DNA of 64,000 bases from Myxococcota bacterium (GTDB lineage Bacteria; Myxococcota_A; UBA9160; UBA4427), in NCBI GenBank assembly GCA_041389495.1, contig JAWKRT010000001.1, forward strand, positions 124,001-188,000, in the 5' to 3' direction. Shown one piece after another: positions 40,209 to 48,421 of the stretch (within the stretch, counting starts at the first letter, position 1; each line of letters opens with the position of its first letter). Both the position numbers and the translations under genes were made by a program. A model generated the notes under the pieces. That model made no database searches. It saw nothing but the letters and a program-made list of their open reading frames with translations, and was not told the origin of the DNA.

Positions 40209-40853
40209 ATGAACAAGATGAAGCGGACTTTCGCACTCGTTGCGGCGGCCGCCGGAATCACGCTCGCCGCGGGCAGCGCACAGGCGGTCTCGTCCGTCGA
40301 CTTCGTGTGGCTGAACTCGGGCACGCCGACGGTGACGTCGCCGGCGGCTTCCTCGACGATCACGGGTGCGCTCGTCCTCACGGGTGACGCTCCCGGCGCC
40401 TGGCTGATCGTCTTCACGATGCAGTACGACACGGCCGAGCTCGACTTCGTGCAGGGCACGGAGCTGACGACCCAGATCGGGCCGCCCATGCAGGCGAACT
40501 CGATCGGTCCGATCACGCCGGGCGTCCAGGTCGACACGATCGCCGGTACGGTGAACTGGGACTTCCAGGGCCAGTTCACGAACCTGACGGGCTGCACCGC
40601 GGGCTGCGTCATCACGCTCGGCACGGTGAAGTTCCACGTGTCGAACGCGGCCAACGACGGCACGGACCGCGACATTCGCCTCGGCGAGTTCTCGGTCGGC
40701 CTCGACGGCACGTTCGCCGGCGACGGCAGCGACATCCCGATGAACTACGGGAGTGGCGCGGTGACGGGCGCGGTTCCGGAGCCGACGACGGCTCTCCTCG
40801 TGGTCGGCGGCCTCCTCGGCCTCGGCTACGCCGGCCGCCGCAGCGCCCGCTAG
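40209..40853 (+). CDS. PEP-CTERM sorting-domain surface protein
   Basis: 214 residues from ATG 40209 (MNKMKRTFAL), with GAACTGAGGAG upstream. Signal peptide ends AQA. The mature part is a Ser/Thr/Gly-rich beta protein resembling cohesin-like modules in the VTLTGDAPGAWLIVF-type pattern, although cohesin identity is uncertain. The C-terminus is a textbook sorting signal: VPEPTT, a hydrophobic helix (ALLVVGGLLGLGYAG) and a basic RRSAR end. It should be cleaved by the exosortase encoded at 37774. Confidence 0.92.
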   Translation: MNKMKRTFALVAAAAGITLAAGSAQAVSSVDFVWLNSGTPTVTSPAASSTITGALVLTGDAPGAWLIVFTMQYDTAELDFVQGTELTTQIGPPMQANSIGPITPGVQVDTIAGTVNWDFQGQFTNLTGCTAGCVITLGTVKFHVSNAANDGTDRDIRLGEFSVGLDGTFAGDGSDIPMNYGSGAVTGAVPEPTTALLVVGGLLGLGYAGRRSAR

Positions 40854-40871
40854 TCGGACGCTGTGGTCGCC

Positions 40872-40894
40872 CCGGTGAGCCTGCGGCTCACCGG
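40872..40894 (+). repeat. Perfect 10-bp hairpin after the PEP-CTERM gene
   Basis: CCGGTGAGCC and GGCTCACCGG flank a TGC loop, 18 nt after the PEP-CTERM stop. It lacks its own T-run and may protect the 3' end of the mRNA upstream of the true terminator. Confidence 0.7.
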
Positions 40895-40913
40895 AAGGGG
40901 CAACCGAACAAGG

Positions 40914-40950
40914 CGCCCCGGATCTTCGGATCCGGGGCGTTCTTGCTTTT
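40914..40950 (+). terminator. Strong Rho-independent terminator with UUCG tetraloop
   Basis: An 11-bp perfect stem (CGCCCCGGATC / GATCCGGGGCG) closed by TTCG and followed by TTCTTGCTTTT. This is the clearest intrinsic terminator in the window and fits high expression of the two upstream secreted-protein genes. Confidence 0.92.
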
Positions 40951-41080
40951 CGGGGAACCGCGCGCGGGCGCTGCAGGTCGGAACGCGGAGATGCGGCTGA
41001 CCTCCGATCGACTCGCACGGCTTCTTCCCGGGCGCGTCGATCGCGGGTATGGTGCGCCGCCGATCCGAGGAGGGCTGCTC

Positions 41081-41890
41081 GTGCGAGTCTCGAAGCGTTG
41101 GGCCGCGATCGTCTCTGCTGCCTTCGGCCTCGGCGCGCTCGGCTGTCCGCCTCCGCCTGCGGCGCAGGGCGGGGGAGCGCGCTTCGAGATCTACTCGCTG
41201 CAGACGAACGAGGGGCCGACGGTCTTCCGCTTCGACACGGCCACGGGCGCGCTCGAGCGCGCGCCGCTCGTCGGCGCGCGCAGCTGGCTCGCGCTCGGCG
41301 AGCCGGCCGCAGCCTCCGGTGCGCCCGGGCGCTTCGACGTCGACTTCGCCCAGGCCGCCTCGATCCCGCTCACGTTCGTGCGGCTCGACACGCAGACGGG
41401 CGCGGCGTGGCGGCTCGCCTACCCGCGCGATCGCGCCTGGGTGGCCTTCCGCGACGCCGGAAGCGAGGGCGAGAGCGGCTCGGAGCACGGGGCGGCCGCG
41501 CCATCTCCGCGGCCCGCACCGGTCGCCGAGCGGCGGCTCGCTCCGGCGCTCGCCGCGCCGGCGGGCTCGCGCATCGGCGGCCCGAACGCGTCCGTCGCGC
41601 GCGGCGAGGACTTCTCGCCCTTCATCGACACGCTCGCCAAGGACACGATTCCCGTCGAGATGAAGGCGTGGGCCGTCGAGCAGCTCGGCCTCGTCGACAA
41701 CACGGAAGCCGTCGGGCCGCTGATCGAGGCGCTCGACCTGCCGGAGACGGCGATCGTCCGCTCGGCGATCCGCTCCCTCGCGCACTACCCGCAGGACGCG
41801 CGCGTGCGTCCGGCGCTCGAGCGCATGGCGAAGAGCGACCAGCCCGAGGTCGCGCGCGTCGCGCAGAGCGCGCTCGCGAAGCTCCCGTAG
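41081..41890 (+). CDS. HEAT-repeat lipoprotein
   Basis: 269 residues from GTG 41081 with CGAGGAGGG upstream. Signal peptide with lipobox GLGALGC, then ~150 residues of unknown fold (ARFEIYSLQTNEGPTVFRFD). The last ~90 residues are HEAT-like helical pairs (VEMKAWAVEQLGLVDNTEAVGPLIEAL; AIVRSAIRSLAHYP). HEAT repeats mediate protein contacts, so an envelope scaffold is plausible. Converges on pqqE with a 108-nt gap. Confidence 0.75.
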   Translation: MRVSKRWAAIVSAAFGLGALGCPPPPAAQGGGARFEIYSLQTNEGPTVFRFDTATGALERAPLVGARSWLALGEPAAASGAPGRFDVDFAQAASIPLTFVRLDTQTGAAWRLAYPRDRAWVAFRDAGSEGESGSEHGAAAPSPRPAPVAERRLAPALAAPAGSRIGGPNASVARGEDFSPFIDTLAKDTIPVEMKAWAVEQLGLVDNTEAVGPLIEALDLPETAIVRSAIRSLAHYPQDARVRPALERMAKSDQPEVARVAQSALAKLP

Positions 41891-41998
41891 CCAGAGGCGC
41901 GGAGCGCGCCGCCGGCCCGCGCGGGCAGCGAGCCCGCGACCCCCGCGCGCACCCGCGCACCGCGCGCACCGCGCGCAGCTCGAAGTGGGCGCCGGCGC

Positions 41999-43186
41999 CT
42001 AGCTCGAAGAGCGCGCCCGCGGCGCGCGCGGCCGCTCGCCCCGGTAGCTCCAGGCGGCCTCGTCCTGCGGCGGTCCGGCCGCTGCGTTCGCGCCCGTCCC
42101 TTCGCCGTCTTGGCACCGTCCGCCTCGAGCGGCGCCGCCACGGGCCGCGGCCTCGCGCGCGGCGAGAATCGCGGCGCGGTCGGGGGCGAGCGCGCACGCC
42201 GGGTCGGTCGCGGACGCGCGGCCGACGAGCGCGAACGCCTGGCAGCGGCAGCCGCCGAAGTCGGTCGCGCGGCGCTCGCAGCTGCGGCAGGGCTCCTCCA
42301 TCCACGCCTCGCCGCGGAACGCGTTCATCCCGGGCGCGTCGGCCCAGCACGCGGCGAGCGGGCGCGCGCCGTCCCCGGCGGCGCGCCAGAACTCGAGCCC
42401 GGCGATCGCGCGCGCCTCGTGACAGGGGAGGACGGCCCCGTCGGGCGCGACGACGATCGTCTTGCGGCCCCACCCGCCCATGCAGGGCTTCGGGCGGTCG
42501 GCCCAGTGGTCGGGCAGCACGAAGACGATCTCGGGCCGCGCGCGCCCGTCCCGCGCCGTGGCGACCTCCCGCGCGGCCGCCTCGATCTGCTCGCGCGAGG
42601 GCAGCAGGGCGTCCCGGTTGTGGCGCGCCCAGCCGTGCATCTGGACGTTGGCGAGCTCGAGGCGCTCGGCGTCGAGCTCGCGCGCGAGCTCGATCACCGC
42701 GCCCACGCGCGCGACGTTGCCGCGGTGGAGCACGACGTTCAGGACGAGTGGCAGCCCGAGTGCGCGCGTCGCGCGCGCGATCGCGAGCTTCGCATCGAAC
42801 GCGGCGGTGCCCGCGACGCGGTCCGCCGCGGCGCGATCGACGTCCTGGATCGAGAGCTGGACGCTGCGCAGCCCGGCGTCCCGCAGCAGGCCGAGCCGCG
42901 CCGGCGTGAGCGGCCGCCCCGACGTCACGAGGTGCGCGAAGAGCCCCGCGCCCGCGGCGCGCGCGACGATCGCCTCGAGGTCCGGGCGCGCGCTCGGCTC
43001 CCCGCCCGTGAGGCCGACGTGGACGACGCCGAGCGCGGAGGCCTCGTCGAACACGCGGCCCCAGTCTTCGGCCGAGAGCGCGTCGCGCACTCCCTCGTAG
43101 TCGAGCGGGTTCGAGCAGTACGGGCAGCGGAGCGGACAGCGGTACGTGAGCTCGGCGACGAGGTTGAACGGGCGCGGCGCGCTCAC
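41999..43186 (-). CDS. pqqE: PQQ biosynthesis radical SAM protein PqqE
   Basis: 395 residues from GTG 43186 (VSAPRPFNLVAEL). The radical-SAM cluster is CPLRCPYC (CxxxCxxC), followed by LTGGEPSARPD. The C-terminal SPASM-type cysteines are CMGGWGRKTIVVAPDGAVLPCHEA, CRSCERRATDF and GGCRCQAF. PqqE forms the Glu-Tyr C-C bond in the PqqA peptide. The start overlaps the pqqCD stop by 4 nt (GTGA), so it is the last gene of the operon. The final ~40 residues are a Gly/Ala/Arg-rich extension. Confidence 0.93.
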   Translation of the reverse strand: MSAPRPFNLVAELTYRCPLRCPYCSNPLDYEGVRDALSAEDWGRVFDEASALGVVHVGLTGGEPSARPDLEAIVARAAGAGLFAHLVTSGRPLTPARLGLLRDAGLRSVQLSIQDVDRAAADRVAGTAAFDAKLAIARATRALGLPLVLNVVLHRGNVARVGAVIELARELDAERLELANVQMHGWARHNRDALLPSREQIEAAAREVATARDGRARPEIVFVLPDHWADRPKPCMGGWGRKTIVVAPDGAVLPCHEARAIAGLEFWRAAGDGARPLAACWADAPGMNAFRGEAWMEEPCRSCERRATDFGGCRCQAFALVGRASATDPACALAPDRAAILAAREAAARGGAARGGRCQDGEGTGANAAAGPPQDEAAWSYRGERPRAPRARSSS

Positions 43187-44208
43187 GCGGCCGGCCCGCC
43201 GGGCGCCGCGCCTCGCGCCTTCGTCGCGGCCGTCTCGGACCCCTCGTCCGAGTCGGGCGGCGCGGGCCCGAACGCGATGGCGCCCGCGCGCTCCATCGCG
43301 GCGAGGAAGTCGTCGACCTCCGCGGCGCTCGCCTCGCCCGCGCCCTCGAGCCTCGCGACTTCGGCCGCGACCTCGCCGCCCGTGCGCGCGCCGTCGCAGA
43401 GCGCGAGCACGCGATGTCCGCTGCCCGTGAGCTTGAGCGCGCGCTCCGGGAGCACGACGAGCCAGGCGCGCTCGGCCTCGTCGAAGCGCACGAGCGCGTG
43501 CGGCGCGAGCACCGGCGTGCGGCCGTGGCGCTCGATGGCGTCGAGCAGGCTCCACAGGATGTCGCACTTGCGCTCGAGCGCCGCGATGCAACGCGCTTGT
43601 GCCTCGGGCGTGCGGGCGTGCTCGCGCACCCAGGCGAGGCCGAACGCGGCGTCGCGCGGCGCCTGGTGCGTGCGCGAGCGGAAGTAGGCGAGGCCGTCGG
43701 CGTCGACCCACGGGTAGTGCTTCTCGAACGCCGCGATGCGCGTGTGCATGATGCCGCCCGCGAAGAGCTCGGTGAGCGACGCCGCGACGGCCGTCAGGAG
43801 GTCGCTCGACTGCACGAGCTCCACGTAGGCGTCGCACGCGCGCCGCACGCCGGGCAGCACGTGCTCCTGCGCCTCGACCTCGCGCGGGTCGCAGCCACAG
43901 GCCTCCGCGAGGCGCAGCCACATCGCGAGGCCGCCGTCGCCCTCGCGCGCGCCGTCGTGGTCGTGGATGCGCTGCACCCACTCGCGCCGGAAGCCCGGCG
44001 CGTCCGCCTTCGCGACGATCAGGGAGTCCTTGAGAGGGATGCGCGTCTGGTAGTAGTAGCGGTTGCTCGCCCACGTCCCGAGCTCGCGGCGCGTCAGCGT
44101 GCCTTCGTGCATGCGCACGTTGAACGGATGTTTGTCGTGGTAGCGCGCGTCGCCGATCGCGCGCAGGCGCGCCTCGAGCTCGTCGGGCGACAGCAGCGCG
44201 CGCGTCAC
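43183..44208 (-). CDS. pqqCD: PqqC-PqqD fusion protein
   Basis: 341 residues from GTG 44208. Residues ~1-225 are PqqC, the cofactorless oxidase of the last step (HDKHPFNVRMHEG, NRYYYQTRIPLKD, FAGGIMHTRI, EKHYPWVD). Residues ~230-325 are PqqD, the peptide chaperone that presents PqqA to PqqE (PHALVRFDEAERAWLVVLPERALKL; GARTGGEVAAEVA). Fused PqqCD is known from methylotrophs such as Methylorubrum. Overlaps both neighbours by 4 nt. Confidence 0.92.
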   Translation of the reverse strand: MTRALLSPDELEARLRAIGDARYHDKHPFNVRMHEGTLTRRELGTWASNRYYYQTRIPLKDSLIVAKADAPGFRREWVQRIHDHDGAREGDGGLAMWLRLAEACGCDPREVEAQEHVLPGVRRACDAYVELVQSSDLLTAVAASLTELFAGGIMHTRIAAFEKHYPWVDADGLAYFRSRTHQAPRDAAFGLAWVREHARTPEAQARCIAALERKCDILWSLLDAIERHGRTPVLAPHALVRFDEAERAWLVVLPERALKLTGSGHRVLALCDGARTGGEVAAEVARLEGAGEASAAEVDDFLAAMERAGAIAFGPAPPDSDEGSETAATKARGAAPGGPAA

Positions 44209-45098
44209 GTCTCGAGCTCCATGCCGTCCGCGGCGATCTCGACGCCGGCGTCGCGCACGGCGCGCGCCTCCGGCGAGCGCGCGTCGAGGATGGGGTTCGT
44301 GTTGTTGACGTGCGTGTAGATCGTGCGCCCGGGGAGCGCCGCGAGGCGCGCGAGGCTGCCGTCCGGCCCGCCGATCGGGAGGTGGCCCATCGCGTGCGCG
44401 TCGGGTGCGCCCGGGCGCAGCGCCAGCAGCTCGTTCGCGCTCCAGAACGTGCCGTCGACGAAGCGCACGTCGGCGGCCGCGAGCTCGGCGAGCGTGGCGT
44501 CGTCGAGCGCCTTGATGCCGGCGGCGTACACGACCCGCCTCCCCGTTCGCGCGTCGGTGATGCGCAGGCCGACCGTCGCCTCGGGATGGTTCGTCGCGAG
44601 CGCGGCGAGATAGGTCGGCACCTTGCCCGGCACGGGGAAGAAGCGCGCGACGAGTGCGCCCGCGCCGTCGAGCGCGAACTCCTGGTCGAGCTTCGCCGTG
44701 CCCCACGCGGGCTCGAGCAGGCGGAAGGCCGCGTTGTTCGCGAGCACGGCGTCGCGCACCCACGGCGTCGTCGCGATGCGGTACGGGAGCGACTCGCGCA
44801 TCACGAGCAGGCCGAGCGTGTGGTCGAGGTCGGCGTTCGTGACGACGACGGTGTCGAGCGGGATGTCGCGCGTGCCCTCGCGCGGCCACAGCCCGGGGAA
44901 GCGCGCGAGCTGGTCGCGCACGTCGGGGCTCGCGTTGACGAGCGACCAGCGGCGCCCGTCGGCCGAGACGGCGAGCGAGGGCTGCGTGCGCGGCGGGCAG
45001 TCCGCGTCGCCGCGCCGCGCGCGCATCGAGTAGGGGCCGCCGCAGTTCCACTGCGGGAGGCCGCCGCCGGCGCTCGAGCCGAGCACGCGAAGCTTCAC
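44205..45098 (-). CDS. pqqB: PQQ biosynthesis protein PqqB
   Basis: 297 residues from GTG 45098 (VKLRVLGSSAGGGLPQWNC). The metallo-beta-lactamase-like fold carries VVVTNADLDHTLGLLVMRES, GLRITD and HTNPILD-like THVNNTNP; the CxGGPYSM-type start is PqqB-specific. PqqB hydroxylates the Tyr of the cross-linked Glu-Tyr intermediate. It lies 47 nt after the ileS stop on the same strand; the short gap leaves no room for pqqA. Confidence 0.93.
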   Translation of the reverse strand: MKLRVLGSSAGGGLPQWNCGGPYSMRARRGDADCPPRTQPSLAVSADGRRWSLVNASPDVRDQLARFPGLWPREGTRDIPLDTVVVTNADLDHTLGLLVMRESLPYRIATTPWVRDAVLANNAAFRLLEPAWGTAKLDQEFALDGAGALVARFFPVPGKVPTYLAALATNHPEATVGLRITDARTGRRVVYAAGIKALDDATLAELAAADVRFVDGTFWSANELLALRPGAPDAHAMGHLPIGGPDGSLARLAALPGRTIYTHVNNTNPILDARSPEARAVRDAGVEIAADGMELET

Positions 45099-45100
45099 CG

Positions 45101-45119
45101 GGGGTCCTCCGTGGACCCC
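45101..45119 (-). promoter_or_regulatory. Hairpin sequestering the pqqB Shine-Dalgarno
   Basis: On the minus-strand RNA, GGGGTCC and GGACCCC pair around a five-base loop ACGGA. The pqqB ribosome-binding site GGAGGA (45110-45105) is half in the loop and half in the stem, and ends 6 nt before the GTG start. This could limit pqqB translation; ligand or protein control is not shown. Confidence 0.6.
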
Positions 45120-45145
45120 GGAAGCTACCGGAACTCCGAGGGAAT

Positions 45146-48100
45146 CTACACGCGGCGGAGCGCCACGCGGAGCGCCTCGTCGCCGCTCCCGGCGGCGTGC
45201 GCGAAGTCGCCTTCGGCGCCGTCGCCGTGCGCGAGCGAGACCGCGAGCGTCTGCTCCTTCACGTAGCCCGCGAAGGCGTCGATCGACGCGCGCCACGCCT
45301 CGGGCACGCGCACCGCGAGCGCGATGCGGTCGGCCACGTGGAGGCCGGCCTCCTTGCGCGCCTGCTGCACGACGCGCACGAGGTCGCGCGCGCGGCCCTC
45401 GTCGACGAGCGCGTCGGTGAGCGCGAGGTCGAGCACGGCGATCGCGTCGTTGCCGGGGAGCGGCTCGCACGCGACGCCCTCCTTCGGGTCGAGCAGCAGC
45501 TCGTACTCGCCGGGCTCGAGCGGCGTGCCGCCGACCTCGACGCCGCCGCCCGGCGTCGTCCGCCAGTCGCCCTGCTTCGACGCGGCGATGACGCGCTTCG
45601 TCTCGCCGCCGAGCCGCGGCCCGACCGCGCGCGCGTTCACCTTGAGCCGGAAGGTCGCGAACGCCTCGACGTCCTCCGTCGTCTCGACGCGCTTCACGTT
45701 CACCTCGTCGGCGATCAGCGCGGCGAAGGGCGCGAGCGCCGCGGCGCGCGGGCCGGCGACGGTGAGCTTCGCGAGCGGCTGGCGCACGCGGACGTTGCGC
45801 GCCGCGCGCAGCGCGAGCGCGGCCGAGCAGGCGTCGCGCGCGTCGTCCATCGCGCGCACGAGCGCGTCGTCCTCGGGCAGTGCGTCGACGTCGGGCCAGT
45901 CGCAGAGGTGCACGCTCTCCTCGCCCGTGAGCCCGCGGTGCACCTCCTCGAGCACGAGCGGAAGCAGCGGCGCGGCGGCGCGGCAGAGCGTGACGAGCGC
46001 CGTGTAGAGCGTGTCGTAGGCGTCGCGCTTGTCGCCTTCCGAGCCTTCGCCCGCGCCCGCCCAGAAGCGCGCGCGACTCCTTCGGATGTACCAGTTGTTG
46101 AGCGCGTCGATGAAGCCCGTGACGCGCGCGCAGGCGGCCGCGATGTCGTACGCGTCGAGGTCGCGCCCGATGCCGGCGACGAGCGCGCGCGTCTTCGCCA
46201 GCACGTAGCGGTCGAGCAGCGGGAGCGAGGCCGCGCGCTCGCGCGTCACGAGCCGCGCGCGCACGCCGTCGATGTTCGCGTAGAGGCAGAAGAAGCTGTA
46301 GGCGTTCCAGATCGGGTTGATGACGAGGCGCACGCTCTCCGCGATCGCCTTGCCCTCCTGGTCGATCTTGAGGTCGCCGCCCTTCATGATGGGCGACGAC
46401 ACGAGGTACCAGCGCAGCGCGTCGCTGCCGATGCGCTCGAACACGTCGTCGATGTCGGGGTAGTTGCGCAGCCGCTTGCTGAGCTTCTTGCCGTCCTCGG
46501 CCTGGATGACGCCGTGACAGATGCAGTTGCGGAACGGCGGGCGATCGAAGAGCGCCGTCGCGAGCACGGTCATCACGTAGAACCAGCCCCGCGTCTGCGC
46601 GGTGTACTCGGTGATGAAGTCGGCCGGGAAGTGGCTCTCGAACCACTCCTTGTTCTCGAACGGGTAGTGCACCTGCGCGTACGGCATCGAGCCCGACTCG
46701 AACCAGCAGTCGAGCACGTCGGGCACGCGCCGCATCGTCGACCTGCCCGTCGGGTCGTCGGGGTTCTTGCGCACGAGCGCGTCGACCGTCGGGCGGTGGA
46801 GGTCGGTGAGCCGCACGCCGAAGTCGCGCTCGAGCTCGTCGAGGCTCCCGTAGACGTCGATGCGCGGGTAGGCCGGGTCGTCGCTCTTCCAGACGGTGAT
46901 CGGCGTGCCCCAGAACCGGTTGCGCGAGATCGACCAGTCGCGCGCGCCCTCGAGCCACTTGCCGAAGAGCCCGTCGCGCACGTGCTCGGGAACCCAGCGG
47001 ATCCCGCGGTTGTGCTCGACCATCCGCTCGCGGAGCCCGGTCACCTTCACGTACCACGAGTCGACCGCGCGGTAGATGAGCGGCGTGTCGGTGCGCCAGC
47101 AGTGCGGGTAGTTGTGGACGTACGTCTCGTGGCGCAGCACGCGGCCGCGCTCGCGCAGCTCGCGCGCGATCGGCCGGTTCGCCTCGAAGACCTGCACGCC
47201 GGCCCACGGCGCGACCTCGCTGGTGAAGCAGCCGGCGTCGTCGACCGGGCACACGACCGGGATGCCCGCGGCCGCGCACACCTCCATGTCGTCCTCGCCG
47301 AAGCCGGGTGCGAGGTGCACGACGCCCGTTCCCTCGGCCGTGTCGACGAAGTCGGCCGCGAGCACCTGGAAGGCGTTCGCGATGCCGTCGAGCGGCGCGT
47401 GCTCGAAGAACGGGAAGAGCGGGCGATAGCGGCGGCCGGCGAGCTCCGCGCCGCGCACGCTGCCCACGCGGCGCGCGCTCCCGAGCTCGCTCGCGTACTT
47501 CTCGACCGCGGCCTCGCCGAGGACGACGCGCCGCCCGTCGAGCTCGAGCACCGCGTAGTCGATCTCCGGCCCGACGGCGAGCGCGAGGTTGCTCGGCAGC
47601 GTCCACGGCGTCGTCGTCCACGCGAGGAGGTCGGTCGGCAGCGCGTCGCCGCTCGCGGGCACGAGCTCGAAGCGGACGGTGAGCGCCGGGTCCTGCCGCT
47701 CGCGGTACGAGTCGTCGAGGCGCGTCTCGTGGTTGCTGAGCGGCGTCTGCGCCGCCCACGAGTAGGGCATCACGCGGTAGCTCTCGTAGAGGAGCCCGCG
47801 CTCCCACAGCTGCTTCAGCGCCCAGATCGTGCTCTCCATGTAGGAGAGGTCGAGCGTCTTGTAGTCGTTCTCGAAGTCGACCCAGCGCGCGGCGCGGTTC
47901 ACATAGCGTTCCCACTCGCGCGTGTACTTCATGACCGACGTGCGGCAGTGGTCGTTGAAGCGGTCGATGCCGAAGTCGATGATCTGCGCGCGGCCCGAGA
48001 CGCCGAGCTCCTTCTCGGCCTCCATCTCGGCCGGCAGCCCGTGGCAGTCCCAGCCGAAGCGGCGCTCGACGCGCTTGCCGCGCATCGTCTGGTAGCGCGG

Positions 48101-48346
48101 CACGATGTCCTTGATGTAGCTCGTGATCAGGTGGCCGTAGTGCGGGAGGCCGTTCGCGAAGGGCGGACCGTCGTAGAAGACGAACTCCTCCCCGCCCTGG
48201 GCGCTCGTCGGCCGCTGCTCGACCGAGCGGCGGAACACGTCGTGCTCGCGCCAGTACGCGAGCACGCGCTTCTCGACGTCCGGGAAGTGCGGCTGCGCCT
48301 CGACCTCGGGGTAGGGCGTGGGGCTCGGGGCGTCGGCGGTGGGCAT
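45146..48346 (-). CDS. ileS: Isoleucyl-tRNA synthetase, type 2 (eukaryotic-like)
   Basis: 1066 residues from ATG 48346. HIGH-type signature is LPHYGHLI, WTTTPWTLPSN marks the editing domain, and the KMSKR loop is KKLSKRLRNYPD, in which Leu replaces Met; this form and the length are usual for type-2 IleRS, known for mupirocin tolerance. The C-terminal DUF5915-like region is present (EVNVKRVE, LNARAVGPRLG-like VNARAVGPRLG). It charges tRNA-Ile in the cytoplasm. It sits between recX (75 nt upstream) and pqqB (47 nt downstream). Confidence 0.95.
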   Translation of the reverse strand: MPTADAPSPTPYPEVEAQPHFPDVEKRVLAYWREHDVFRRSVEQRPTSAQGGEEFVFYDGPPFANGLPHYGHLITSYIKDIVPRYQTMRGKRVERRFGWDCHGLPAEMEAEKELGVSGRAQIIDFGIDRFNDHCRTSVMKYTREWERYVNRAARWVDFENDYKTLDLSYMESTIWALKQLWERGLLYESYRVMPYSWAAQTPLSNHETRLDDSYRERQDPALTVRFELVPASGDALPTDLLAWTTTPWTLPSNLALAVGPEIDYAVLELDGRRVVLGEAAVEKYASELGSARRVGSVRGAELAGRRYRPLFPFFEHAPLDGIANAFQVLAADFVDTAEGTGVVHLAPGFGEDDMEVCAAAGIPVVCPVDDAGCFTSEVAPWAGVQVFEANRPIARELRERGRVLRHETYVHNYPHCWRTDTPLIYRAVDSWYVKVTGLRERMVEHNRGIRWVPEHVRDGLFGKWLEGARDWSISRNRFWGTPITVWKSDDPAYPRIDVYGSLDELERDFGVRLTDLHRPTVDALVRKNPDDPTGRSTMRRVPDVLDCWFESGSMPYAQVHYPFENKEWFESHFPADFITEYTAQTRGWFYVMTVLATALFDRPPFRNCICHGVIQAEDGKKLSKRLRNYPDIDDVFERIGSDALRWYLVSSPIMKGGDLKIDQEGKAIAESVRLVINPIWNAYSFFCLYANIDGVRARLVTRERAASLPLLDRYVLAKTRALVAGIGRDLDAYDIAAACARVTGFIDALNNWYIRRSRARFWAGAGEGSEGDKRDAYDTLYTALVTLCRAAAPLLPLVLEEVHRGLTGEESVHLCDWPDVDALPEDDALVRAMDDARDACSAALALRAARNVRVRQPLAKLTVAGPRAAALAPFAALIADEVNVKRVETTEDVEAFATFRLKVNARAVGPRLGGETKRVIAASKQGDWRTTPGGGVEVGGTPLEPGEYELLLDPKEGVACEPLPGNDAIAVLDLALTDALVDEGRARDLVRVVQQARKEAGLHVADRIALAVRVPEAWRASIDAFAGYVKEQTLAVSLAHGDGAEGDFAHAAGSGDEALRVALRRV

Positions 48347-48421
48347 GGCGGCTCGCGCGGCCGCGCGGCGCGGCCCTTCCTCCTTGGGGCGCGGCAGGGT
48401 ACCGCGCCCGCCGCGCGCCCG

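Noticed and set aside
27019..40950. Horizontal island (recent transfer) for the exosortase locus
   Set aside because: Codon use and GC match the flanks, except the short AT-richer promoter patch; no integrase, repeats or tRNA boundary.
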